Assembly (NCBI RefSeq): GCF_029395495.1
Contig: NZ_CP113918.1
Span: 2,170,001 to 2,234,000 of the forward strand
Reading direction: 5' to 3'
Source of the DNA: Bifidobacterium sp. ESL0769
GTDB taxonomy: Bacteria > Actinomycetota > Actinomycetes > Actinomycetales > Bifidobacteriaceae
Length of the DNA stretch: 64,000 nt
The number at the start of each line of letters is the position of its first letter. Within the stretch, counting starts at the first letter, position 1. The notes beneath the pieces are model-generated. The model did not search any database. It was not told the DNA's origin and worked only from the letters and a program-made list of their open reading frames with translations. Of the stretch, positions 1-7,282 are shown in pieces. Made by a program: the position numbers and the translations under genes.

Positions 1-2
1 CT

Positions 3-668
3 CTTGAAGGCAAGATCACCGGTTCTCAGCTTGACAAGGCGAAGGCTGATTTGAAGGCTGACATCACGAACGCGCGGAACCTTTATAATTCGACTGAGGG
101 TCAGGTGGCGGATGCGAGCACCCGCGACACGCTGAAGAAGGGTATTGACAGTGCGAACAAGCTGTTCTCCGAGATGAAGAACACCGGCACGAAAGAGGCT
201 CAGCAGGTTATGAAGGACCTTCACATGAAGTCCAATACCCCCGCCGATTGGATCAAGCAGTTCACCGATGCGAAGTCGAAGCTCGACGCAGCGCAGAAGG
301 CGGTGTCTGATTCCCAGTCCGCAAAGCAGCAGTCTGACGCAGCGGCTCAGGTGGCGGCACAGCAGGCTCAGGACGCGCAAGCCCAGCAGCAGGCGCAGGG
401 TGGTTCCTCGAATACCGGTTATGCTGGCTCATATTCGGGTGGTTCGTATGCGGGTTCCAATGGCGGGTATTCGGGTGGTTCGTATTCGAATGGCGGCAGC
501 GGCTATCAGGCTCCCGCCCAGCACTACAACGCCCCCGTCCCATCAGCCCCCACTCCTTCTGCCCCATCTTGGAACGGTACTGTGGATTTGGGCGATGTAG
601 GGGGTTTGGGTGGACCTCCCACGGGTGATCATCCTGTTTGGAATATTCAGATTCCTACTCACGGCTGA
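3..668 (+). CDS. Gly/Ser-rich coiled-coil protein of mobile element, 5' partial
   Basis: The reading frame is open to the left edge of the window, so the start codon is missing; a TTG at 51 lies inside the frame but has no reason to be the start. The visible part begins with about 110 residues of Ala/Lys/Asp/Gln-rich predicted helix, becomes a Gln/Ala run (QQAQDAQAQQQAQ), and ends in a low-complexity Gly/Ser/Tyr tail with YSGGSY-type units and a Pro-rich stretch. No signal peptide, membrane segment or sortase motif is visible. It sits at the left end of the integrated element and its gene is closed by a clear terminator. Such helical plus low-complexity tails are common in transfer-region proteins of actinobacterial conjugative elements, but I do not recognise the family; function unknown. 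Confidence 0.7.
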   Translation, partial: LEGKITGSQLDKAKADLKADITNARNLYNSTEGQVADASTRDTLKKGIDSANKLFSEMKNTGTKEAQQVMKDLHMKSNTPADWIKQFTDAKSKLDAAQKAVSDSQSAKQQSDAAAQVAAQQAQDAQAQQQAQGGSSNTGYAGSYSGGSYAGSNGGYSGGSYSNGGSGYQAPAQHYNAPVPSAPTPSAPSWNGTVDLGDVGGLGGPPTGDHPVWNIQIPTHG

Positions 669-683
669 TGAATAATAAGTTGA

Positions 684-720
684 AAAGCCTCCTCATTTCT
701 GAGGAGGCTTTCTTGTTTTC
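684..720 (+). terminator. Rho-independent terminator
   Basis: An 11-bp perfect stem (AAAGCCTCCTC / GAGGAGGCTTT) with a 6-nt loop is followed by a T-rich tail. It lies 15 nt after the stop codon of the preceding gene. Confidence 0.9.
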
Positions 721-741
721 GTAGCCTTGTATTCGCTTATA

Positions 742-863
742 GTATATGCCCTTGAACCTTCGAATAACACCCGATAGACCTTGAATGTTGTCCTGTAGGT
801 AGTCTTGTATATCCTATGGTGTTCCTAGTGTCACACGTTCGAATGCGTTGGTTTTTTATATGA
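742..863 (+). repeat. Duplicated leader, copy A
   Basis: About 120 bp upstream of the first AT-rich orphan gene. It shares GTATATGCCCTTGAA at the left and GTGTCACACGT toward the right with the leader of the next gene, with diverged sequence between and similar spacing (about 75-80 nt). It probably contains promoter or leader-RNA elements. Confidence 0.6.
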
Positions 864-918
864 AAGTTTATGTTTTGAATTTTGTTTTCCTTATTTGTAG
901 GTTGAATTGGAGGTAACT

Positions 919-1338
919 GTGTCCAGAAGGAATTTTTCGTATGGTTTTCAGTGGTGGACTAATCCATTAGGCGATATTAAAAATTTGAGTACTATGCAAA
1001 TTAATATGCTCGCTGAACGCGGGTACATCTTTAAAGGTAATAGTCCTAGTAATAGTAGGAAGCCTGAAGTTAGCATGACTGGGTGTTTTCGTGAGCAGAG
1101 GATTGACTGCGCGTATGGTGTCATTTTTGTATTTGATAATGCGTGGGATAGAAATAGGTGGACGAAGTCTGAGGATTCCATTATTGATGGTATACATCAT
1201 AATGTAAAGATTTCTTCATCAACAGCGATGAAGGGTATTAAAAGAGTTCTGAATAGCAAGGTAAGGAATACAACGTTGGAATTGGTGAGGGCTTATATTT
1301 GGAAATATCCAAGTGTGTATAAAAGTAAAAAAGTTTAG
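919..1338 (+). CDS. Hypothetical protein, AT-rich orphan gene 1
   Basis: A 139-residue protein if started at GTG 919, which has TTGGAGG five nt upstream; an in-frame TTG at 907 overlaps that ribosome-binding site and is rejected. It is basic, with two Trp near the N-terminus (FQWW) and a Lys-rich end; no signal peptide, membrane helix or recognisable domain. Base composition is much more AT-rich than the chromosome to the right, and Arg is often AGG, which fits foreign origin. It forms a pair with the next gene: similar size, same strand, and a partly duplicated leader in front of each. The proteins themselves are not obviously similar. I do not recognise the family. Confidence 0.65.
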   Translation: MSRRNFSYGFQWWTNPLGDIKNLSTMQINMLAERGYIFKGNSPSNSRKPEVSMTGCFREQRIDCAYGVIFVFDNAWDRNRWTKSEDSIIDGIHHNVKISSSTAMKGIKRVLNSKVRNTTLELVRAYIWKYPSVYKSKKV

Positions 1339-1360
1339 GTTCGGTTGCTTTTCGTGGATT

Positions 1361-1475
1361 GTATATGCCCTTGAATCTTTGAATAACGCTTCATAAATCG
1401 TGGATGTTGTGTTTCTGGTATGTTCCTACCTGTGTGGTTGTTCCTTGTGTCACACGTCTGAATATGTAGGTTTTG
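1361..1475 (+). repeat. Duplicated leader, copy B
   Basis: Second copy of the leader described at 742-863, upstream of the gene at 1547. The blocks GTATATGCCCTTGAA (1361) and TGTCACACGT (about 1449) are shared, as is the wording around them (GAATAACRC, GTTCCT). Confidence 0.6.
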
Positions 1476-1546
1476 TTGTCTGATGTCCTATTGGTAATTT
1501 GAGTTTTTGAAAGTATATTGTACGCTTTTATCAAGCAGGTTCTAAA

Positions 1547-2020
1547 ATGGCATGTTTTGTAATGGGTTCCAATATTCCGTTTAATGGTGATGTACATAAG
1601 TTAGTTGGTAACTCTGATTTGGTCGGTTGTCGTTTTCATAGGATAGCCAAGAGTCTGGTGGATAACAGGCTGGGCAGGAGACATTATCCGGCTTACAGGG
1701 TATTGGAAAATTATAGGTATGTGTTTGTTGTAAGTAATAAGGAAGCACATGACTGGTTGCAGGATACACTGGGACGCTGGGATAATTCTTCTCTGAAGAG
1801 TCTCTTTGCTGAGTTTTCCGAGCGGTTCAATAGGGTGGAAAACTTTAATACGGTTTGTCAGACTTATGAAGTCGCTAGCAGAAGAAAAGAGGTTGTCAGG
1901 TACGATAATTTCGGTAGACCAGTAATGAGTAGGAAGCCTTATATGGAGTTTGTAGGTGACGATTTTCATACTTACAGGTCTGAGGTCGGAACTAATAAAG
2001 AGCCAAAGTTGGTGGATTAG
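1547..2020 (+). CDS. Hypothetical protein, AT-rich orphan gene 2
   Basis: 157 residues starting at ATG with AGCAGG about 8 nt upstream. The protein is mixed-charge and Arg-rich, with a Tyr-rich segment (VLENYRYVFVVSNKEAHDWLQ) suggesting a small soluble alpha/beta fold. No signal peptide, membrane segment or known motif is visible. It follows the 139-residue orphan and carries the same type of leader; a strong terminator follows 30 nt after the stop. Composition is AT-rich compared with the core genome. Function not recognised; it belongs to the cargo of the integrated element. Confidence 0.65.
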   Translation: MACFVMGSNIPFNGDVHKLVGNSDLVGCRFHRIAKSLVDNRLGRRHYPAYRVLENYRYVFVVSNKEAHDWLQDTLGRWDNSSLKSLFAEFSERFNRVENFNTVCQTYEVASRRKEVVRYDNFGRPVMSRKPYMEFVGDDFHTYRSEVGTNKEPKLVD

Positions 2021-2051
2021 TAAAAGGAATATGAAAGTTTATTTTGTTGGG

Positions 2052-2087
2052 AAAGGCCATTGGGTTTCATATCCAATGGCCTTTTTC
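2052..2087 (+). terminator. Rho-independent terminator
   Basis: A 12-bp perfect stem (AAAGGCCATTGG / CCAATGGCCTTT) around a 9-nt loop, followed by T residues. It ends the two-orphan-gene module. Confidence 0.9.
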
Positions 2088-2286
2088 TATACGCTTAACC
2101 CAGTGGTTATTCATTGTAATTCCTTATAAATCTAGGGTATTTGTTGTGTTTGATTGATTTTTGTCCTACCTGAAGTTCTGATTGCCGTTTTGCAATTCCC
2201 GCATGTTTCCCTTTGAGGCCGTTCGTATCAACCTCTTGGTTTTTGGTGTGAATGGCGGATATTGTCTAGTGGTTTAGGAGAAGGAA

Positions 2287-3576
2287 ATGTCATTACTTAA
2301 GAATGACAAGGCGTCCCCGCGCAGGAAGGGCCGGTTGCTGAAAAGCATCATAGGCTTCATAGTCGCGGCGGCCACGCTGATGACCGGAACGGTTTCAGCG
2401 AATGCGACTCAGTACACCCGTGGGACGGGTGACAATCCTCTAATGAGGACTCAGGAGCAGGGTAACCCAGGGTATTTCTTTGCACCGTTTACCAGTGGTA
2501 ACGTTCATGTTGGTAGTCATGCCACAGGACTGGGTATTGAGCGTTGGAAGGATGGTTGGCCTGTCTATTGCGTGGAGATTAACACGCCGGTCAATGAAGC
2601 TGATGTAATCAGCGGTAATTGGAACCCTGTTGCTGACGACACCGCCAAAACCGCGGCTATTATGATTACCCAGAACAAGGATGACCTGTCTGATTTTACT
2701 CAGGCTTCCGTGGCTTATGCGGTTCATGACCATATGGATAAGCATCCTGACCGTTGGGCGATTTTCAAGACCCAGCAGCTTGACGGTGCCAGCCTTGCTG
2801 ATGTGGCTAATAACGCGAACGTCCTTTGGAATAAGGCTCTGGCCGCTCTCCCCAGTTCCAAAAACCCGCAGGATGCGTATCAGCGCAACTACGCGAAGGG
2901 TATTTTCCACGCGGGAATCAAGAACCAGAGTGGGCAATTTGTAAGTGGTTTGACTTATAAATTAACAGATGTTAATAACGTAATTCATTGGGATGCTACT
3001 GGGAGTAATCAAATAACCGTTAATACTGATGGTACTGATCAGGGTATACCTTGGACAGCTGTGGCAGATGGGCAGATGCATGTTATTGCTGAGTTTGATA
3101 ATATGTCTGCCAGACGGTTGACTTCCAGTGGTCAGGAATTGTTCACAATGGAGCCGAACTCTTTTACCCAAGATGATGCTGGTTCTTTCCCGACTGAGAT
3201 GGATTTCCAACCTGTGATTGAGACCGATTCGTCTCCTCACCGCATTGAGCCTTCGACCAACGGCAACCCCCAGCAGGCTGTTGATAAGGTGACGATGAAA
3301 GCCACTCAGGGCAGTTGGACCCCGAATACCAGCGTGAAGGTTCACGGGTATTTCTTCACCGGTCAGAAGGAAATCATCTATAACCACATTCAGCGTAACC
3401 CGGGTGAGAATGCTACGGCTTATCTTGCGAGGGTGAGGACCGCTGGTGCGACTCTTACGGATCAGAAGGATTTGACGTTTACGGGTGATAATCAGTCGCA
3501 GACGGTTTCGGCGGATATTCCGGGTGGTTCGAACGGACGTTTCGGCACGTGGGTGTGGCTGCTGGGCAAAAGCTAA
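2287..3576 (+). CDS. Secreted thioester-domain surface protein, short or truncated form
   Basis: 429 residues; AGGAGAAGG precedes the ATG. The N-terminus has a basic region (residues 11-20), a hydrophobic core and an Ala-x-Ala-type cleavage region near 40 (SANA), a Sec signal. The mature part contains WPVYCVEIN and, about 45 residues later, FTQASVAYAV. A Cys in a YC-hydrophobic context followed by a TQ-x-A motif is how gram-positive thioester domains (covalent host-binding adhesins) make their Cys-Gln bond. The C-terminus stops at GRFGTWVWLLGKS. In the larger VaFE/Cna-type adhesins this kind of sequence is followed by further Ig-like repeats and an LPxTG signal, all absent here. It may therefore be truncated, or be released. 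It lies convergent to rep with a shared terminator. Confidence 0.7.
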   Translation: MSLLKNDKASPRRKGRLLKSIIGFIVAAATLMTGTVSANATQYTRGTGDNPLMRTQEQGNPGYFFAPFTSGNVHVGSHATGLGIERWKDGWPVYCVEINTPVNEADVISGNWNPVADDTAKTAAIMITQNKDDLSDFTQASVAYAVHDHMDKHPDRWAIFKTQQLDGASLADVANNANVLWNKALAALPSSKNPQDAYQRNYAKGIFHAGIKNQSGQFVSGLTYKLTDVNNVIHWDATGSNQITVNTDGTDQGIPWTAVADGQMHVIAEFDNMSARRLTSSGQELFTMEPNSFTQDDAGSFPTEMDFQPVIETDSSPHRIEPSTNGNPQQAVDKVTMKATQGSWTPNTSVKVHGYFFTGQKEIIYNHIQRNPGENATAYLARVRTAGATLTDQKDLTFTGDNQSQTVSADIPGGSNGRFGTWVWLLGKS

Positions 3577-3600
3577 ACCGCTGTTTTCGGGCATGAAAAA

Positions 3601-3632
3601 GCCCCGAACTGACTGGATCATCAGCTCGGGGC
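3601..3632. terminator. Bidirectional terminator between surface gene and rep
   Basis: The stem GCCCCGA-CTGA / TCAG-TCGGGGC has one internal mismatch. On the minus strand it is followed by TTTTT (AAAAA at 3597-3601 on plus), a good terminator for rep; on the plus strand a weaker T-rich tail follows. Confidence 0.8.
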
Positions 3633-3646
3633 CATTTCTTTGTTAA

Positions 3647-4993
3647 TCATTGGTCTTCAACGTCGAGGATATCTTCGATCGACAATTGTTTTACATTGAA
3701 CCTGCCTTCGTCGACGCCGCCTTCGTTGAGGACGGGGGCCTTGGACTTGGGCTTCGACTGATCCGTGACCGGACCGGTAAGCAGCCGCATGATGGCCTCG
3801 TTCTCCGCAGGGGTCGCCACCGAATGGTCAACCACCGGCTCAACGGCCTTCTCCACCGGTTCCGGCAGAAGATCAGCTTGGCCCTTCCGGGCCTTGGCAA
3901 GCCTTTCCTGCGATGCCTTCTTAGGCATCTGCTCGACATGCAGGGATCCGTCAGGCAGCATGTGGGCAACGACGTCGATTCGACGCATCAGGGCCCTGCG
4001 CTGCTCGCCACGGATACCTACATACTGTTGCTCAATCGGGAGGTTGCTGACGATCCACACCGTCGTATAGGCGGCCACCTTGTTATGGTAGCGGGCCGGA
4101 AGGGTCATCGGAAAGACGTCCAGAAGGTTGAGCATCAGCTCAAAGGGCACGAGACGCTCGGCAACCACCGAATCAAATTCATCCATCAGAAGCACAAATT
4201 GCCCATCATAGCCGTCGAACGGGCTACGCGAATATTCGGCAATTCTATAGACATTTTCAGGCCCGTAGCGGCGGAATATGCTGGAGGTTTTGCCCACCCC
4301 GGCGTCACCATAAAGATAACCGACAAAAACAGACCGGTTGATATGGCCGTATTCCTTGTTCCTTCTCGCCTGAGTCAGACGGTCGAGATAATTCAGATAG
4401 CGGGCCGCCTTCGCGCCATCATCGGCAAGCAGGATATCATCGACCGAATTGCCCTCCATCACCTCATCGCGAAGCCTGACCAGATCCGTTCTCTTGCCCC
4501 GTCCGGGACCCTTACGGAACGTTCCATGCGACCACGGGCCTGCCACGTGAGTGTCCGATTTGGAACAGTAGTCGATACAACCCTGAACGGTTCCCTCACG
4601 ACGTTCAAGATGGACGTCAGGCATTTCGGCATCGGCAAACCTCCGCTTCAACGTCGTAAAGCGGGCCGGAGACCGCAACTGTACAAAACACTGGTAATGA
4701 AGATAGCCGTCCTCGTTGGACTCTGTGGACTGCTTGCCCTTTTCCTCCTGAAACACGTAAGCGACAGCGTTGAGGCTTTTCATGACGGCCTCGACATCAT
4801 CGCTCGAACGCGTGACACCCGGACGGTTCGGATCGTTCACAGAAATTGTAATACACCAGTCCTTAGCCTGAATCGAGCGGCCAGCGGCCGTCACGGTGGA
4901 GACCTCGACCTTCATGGCCCCGGCATCTGAGGAAGAACCCTCGACCGCCTTGGCATCCTTCTTGTTTTCCTTAATATTCTTACTAACTGACAT
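3647..4993 (-). CDS. rep: CRESS-type replication initiator (HUH endonuclease + SF3 helicase)
   Basis: 448 residues. Residues 47-52 (CITISV) fit rolling-circle motif I, 99-106 (HYQCFVQL) motif II with the metal-binding His-x-Gln, and 142-145 (YCSK) motif III with the nicking Tyr and downstream Lys of eukaryotic CRESS-DNA virus Reps. The second half has Walker A GDAGVGKT (229-236), Walker B VLLMDEFD (267-274) and motif C WIVSNL (313-318) of a superfamily 3 helicase. This architecture is that of circo- and geminivirus Reps and of bacterial relatives such as the Rep of Bifidobacterium plasmid p4M. The protein should nick the stem-loop at 5154-5185 upstream on its own strand. The N-terminal 40 residues are charged and low-complexity. 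The ribosome-binding site is weak. Its place beside an integrase suggests an integrating plasmid that still replicates by rolling circle after excision. Confidence 0.93.
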   Translation of the reverse strand: MSVSKNIKENKKDAKAVEGSSSDAGAMKVEVSTVTAAGRSIQAKDWCITISVNDPNRPGVTRSSDDVEAVMKSLNAVAYVFQEEKGKQSTESNEDGYLHYQCFVQLRSPARFTTLKRRFADAEMPDVHLERREGTVQGCIDYCSKSDTHVAGPWSHGTFRKGPGRGKRTDLVRLRDEVMEGNSVDDILLADDGAKAARYLNYLDRLTQARRNKEYGHINRSVFVGYLYGDAGVGKTSSIFRRYGPENVYRIAEYSRSPFDGYDGQFVLLMDEFDSVVAERLVPFELMLNLLDVFPMTLPARYHNKVAAYTTVWIVSNLPIEQQYVGIRGEQRRALMRRIDVVAHMLPDGSLHVEQMPKKASQERLAKARKGQADLLPEPVEKAVEPVVDHSVATPAENEAIMRLLTGPVTDQSKPKSKAPVLNEGGVDEGRFNVKQLSIEDILDVEDQ

Positions 4994-5123
4994 TTATCAT
5001 TTTCTGTCTACCTCGATAAGAGCTTGTCGAATTACCTACTTCAGAGGCCGTAACCACGATCGCAGCTATCGTCCCCTATAAAAAAGCGGAACAGACCGGA
5101 ACCGCAAGATCGTTGAAATCTCG

Positions 5124-5140
5124 CCATTCCAATCCATTCC
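5124..5140. repeat. Candidate Rep iterons
   Basis: Two CCATTCC heptamers (5124-5130 and 5134-5140) start exactly 10 bp apart, one helical turn, between rep and the origin hairpin. CRESS Reps bind short iterons beside the nicking stem-loop. The assignment rests on position and phasing only. Confidence 0.45.
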
Positions 5141-5153
5141 GCTATCGCTACCA

Positions 5154-5185
5154 AAGTCGCCCTGTAATACTTATAAGGGCGACTT
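5154..5185 (-). other. Rolling-circle origin stem-loop with circovirus-type nonanucleotide
   Basis: A perfect 10-bp stem (AAGTCGCCCT / AGGGCGACTT) encloses a 12-nt loop. Read on the minus strand, the rep coding strand, the loop is TATAAGTATTAC and so ends in AAGTATTAC, the nonanucleotide of porcine circovirus origins and close to geminivirus TAATATTAC, which Reps cut before the final AC. It lies about 160 bp upstream of the rep start. The match of hairpin, motif, strand and position to a CRESS origin makes a chance palindrome unlikely. Confidence 0.85.
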
Positions 5186-5206
5186 GCATCGGCCTGCGGC
5201 CGATGC
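5186..5206. repeat. Palindrome abutting the origin hairpin
   Basis: A perfect 9-bp inverted repeat, GCATCGGCC-TGC-GGCCGATGC, directly adjoins the origin stem-loop. GC-rich inverted repeats continue to about 5260 (GCGCC-AGA-GGCGC; GCCGGC pair). It may be an accessory structure of the origin or a terminator for the gene ending at 5289. Confidence 0.6.
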
Positions 5207-5288
5207 GCCCGCCCCTACGCCGGCAACCGCGCCAGAGGCGCTAATGCCGGCTTCGGGAGCGGGCAGCAGACCGATCACAGCCCGATTC

Positions 5289-5837
5289 TCACCTTCGCCG
5301 TGGCATGAGATCGAAGATCTCGAAATCGCCATCGGATCTCCGATGGACGCGCCAAGAGTTCGGCAGGCAACCGGATGCGATCAGGTTCCTTGTCGTGAGT
5401 CTGCATACCTTGGAAAGCGCGGGATCGTCATCATCCAACGAGCCGCTCAGGCATGTGATGCGAACCGTCCCGTTGGGCAAGACCCGATAGGGAACCCGCG
5501 GATCGGCCAGAACCAACTGGCCGCCCGTCGCCTCGTTCGCGGCATTCGCAAAGGCCAGCCAGACCGTGTCATAAACACGAGCCAACTCGGCCTGCTGGGC
5601 CTTTTGCCGGTTTTCGGTTTCCACCTCGGCACTGACCGAGGAGACATCGACACCGGCCTTGCGGAACAGCTCCGCGAGGCCGATGGCCAGCAGCAGTTCC
5701 ACCGCCATCAGTATCAAGCCAGTGGCCGGATACCTCAGCAGCAGAAGCAGGATCGGCGCGGCTATGCCGACAACAGCAATCGGCACCGCATAGCGGATCA
5801 GGCACTCACATAATTTCTTCAACCAAAAATTCGACAT
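5289..5837 (-). CDS. Small membrane protein of the mobile element
   Basis: 182 residues. The N-terminal 60 residues hold two hydrophobic helices (about 13-35 and 40-58, AVPIAVVGIAAPILLLLL then a second Leu/Ala-rich helix), followed by a soluble domain of about 120 residues. That domain starts with a charged helix (VETENRQKAQQAELARVYD) and ends in a basic tail (LMPRRR). There is no signal peptidase site and no known enzyme motif. AGAAAGAG upstream of the ATG is a plausible ribosome-binding site. It lies immediately upstream of the origin and rep on the same strand, with about 100 nt between its stop and the origin hairpin, so it may be a plasmid maintenance or entry-exclusion-type protein. Family not recognised. 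Confidence 0.7.
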   Translation of the reverse strand: MSNFWLKKLCECLIRYAVPIAVVGIAAPILLLLLRYPATGLILMAVELLLAIGLAELFRKAGVDVSSVSAEVETENRQKAQQAELARVYDTVWLAFANAANEATGGQLVLADPRVPYRVLPNGTVRITCLSGSLDDDDPALSKVCRLTTRNLIASGCLPNSWRVHRRSDGDFEIFDLMPRRR

Positions 5838-5877
5838 AATATTTACTCTTTCTTTGATTTATGTCGTGATTTTTATA

Positions 5878-5912
5878 TAAAAAAGTGGTGCCGCCCAAGA
5901 GGGCGGCACCAC
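5878..5912 (-). terminator. Rho-independent terminator
   Basis: A 12-bp perfect stem (GTGGTGCCGCCC / GGGCGGCACCAC) with an AAGA loop; on the minus strand it runs into TTTTTT. It separates the 113-residue gene from the membrane-protein gene. Confidence 0.9.
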
Positions 5913-5945
5913 AGTCAGCCTAAGCAGGAGAAACAGGAAACGAGG

Positions 5946-6287
5946 CTAAGCCTCGATATCAGTGTCCCCTAGCAAGGCATTTAGGTCGGGCTTCTCCTTC
6001 GCGGGGATCACGATCCGCACATCCGATGCGCGGGTCCTCCCGAACGCGAAGAAGCGAGCCCTAGCCGACAGCTCCCACAACAAGGAATTGGCGCGTTTGA
6101 GCTGCGGGCCGGTCGGGCGGTTACGCCCGTTCTCGTCCGTCTCCCATTCACGCACGGGCGTAATCTCAACACCCGTTTCCTCATCGTCGGCCTCGACCCA
6201 GAAGATCCGCGACGCAAGAGCATCGGCGAGCTTCTTCTCGGTCAAGTAAAATGTCGGTGTCATACGCTTATAGCTATTCTCAGCCAT
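5946..6287 (-). CDS. Hypothetical acidic protein of the mobile element
   Basis: 113 residues with a good AGGAG seven nt before the ATG. The sequence is hydrophilic: an aromatic N-terminus (YKRMTPTFYLTEKKLADAL), an acidic segment (VEADDEETGVEI) and a conserved-looking RARFFAFGRTRASDVRIVIPAK near the end that could form beta-strands contacting nucleic acid. No membrane segment or catalytic motif is visible. It is a single-gene transcription unit closed by the terminator at 5878-5912. Position between integrase-side genes and rep suggests a plasmid accessory role, such as copy control or ssDNA binding, but this is only inference from context. Confidence 0.65.
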   Translation of the reverse strand: MAENSYKRMTPTFYLTEKKLADALASRIFWVEADDEETGVEITPVREWETDENGRNRPTGPQLKRANSLLWELSARARFFAFGRTRASDVRIVIPAKEKPDLNALLGDTDIEA

Positions 6288-6498
6288 AATTCACTCCTAA
6301 TCACTATTTTGTTATCAATTAAACAGCGCCACATTTCACGACCATTAGAGCCAAACAGCAATCCGAGCTCTAACAGCCGCGAAAAGGACTGTCGGCCACG
6401 GTGACTGACGTCTCAAGCGATCCTCGGATTTCAGACCGTTTCCGTAGCCGGCATCTCTATTGAAAGCCCGCTTAAAATGGCATCTACTTGCAAAATGC

Positions 6499-7041
6499 TC
6501 AAGCAGTAAATTCCGTTGCAGATGCCATCAGAATGCCGTCTCGTCTTTCGTATCTTTCGTCCAGTTCATCTCTTCGAAACAAGCGGAGTCCGCCAAGTCG
6601 CACAACACGCAGCTCGTTGGGGCCAAGATGTTCAAAATCGTTGGAATGCCGGTCTAACGTAGCTCTCGAGACTTTCCAAACCGAGCCTGCATGCGCACGC
6701 TGAATCCAACATGGAACACCTGTTTTTATGTTGCTGAGCTCCTCTTTGCTATTAGTAAAATCAGGCAGAAACGCCATAAAGATCAGTACAACATCATGGA
6801 GTCGTGGCGAGGAGTTGTACCGAGCAGCTTGCCGATTAAAGGCATCCATGTAATCCTTACCATTAAGATGCAAATTCGGATTAACGGCTTGCTTTTCAGC
6901 ATATTTACTTAGATTGCAATCATCGCAAAGCCTTAGCACGCTGTTGCGCGATATATCAAAATATCGGGCGATATTGGCAGTCGTTGCCAAAGAATTCAAC
7001 GTTCGGTACTTCTGCTGATATGTTTTCTTTTCCGCATTCAT
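6499..7041 (-). CDS. Helix-turn-helix DNA-binding protein, putative element regulator
   Basis: 180 residues if started at ATG 7041; the frame continues to a TTG at 7095 that has no supporting ribosome-binding site. AGGAAGG lies 12-13 nt upstream of the ATG, somewhat far. Residues about 15-45 (LATTANIARYFDISRNSVLRLCDD) read as a helix-turn-helix: a helix, a short turn, then a recognition helix. The C-terminal 60 residues are basic and mixed (VWKVSRATLDRHSND, ELRVVRLGGLRLFRRDELDERYERR) and could be a second DNA-contact or winged region like that of MerR/excisionase-type proteins. It is divergent from the gene at 7283 and two genes from the integrase, so control of excision or replication is plausible. 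Family not recognised. Confidence 0.65.
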   Translation of the reverse strand: MNAEKKTYQQKYRTLNSLATTANIARYFDISRNSVLRLCDDCNLSKYAEKQAVNPNLHLNGKDYMDAFNRQAARYNSSPRLHDVVLIFMAFLPDFTNSKEELSNIKTGVPCWIQRAHAGSVWKVSRATLDRHSNDFEHLGPNELRVVRLGGLRLFRRDELDERYERRDGILMASATEFTA

Positions 7042-7282
7042 TTCATGAATGCCCTTCCTGAACCAATTTCCGGATCGGAATAACGACCCTGCCAAAAAAT
7101 CGATTCAGGTATTGATCAGTCAGCTTCCAACCACCGATATAAAAAGCCGCAAAACACGGAAAACAAGAAAAACGCGAAAGAGCTACTGCCTATTGGCTTT
7201 CCGGCAACCACGAATCAGACAGACGGATAAAAGACAAGAAAAGAAAAACTACTTTTATCTCCATCTAATCTAAAATGTTCGT

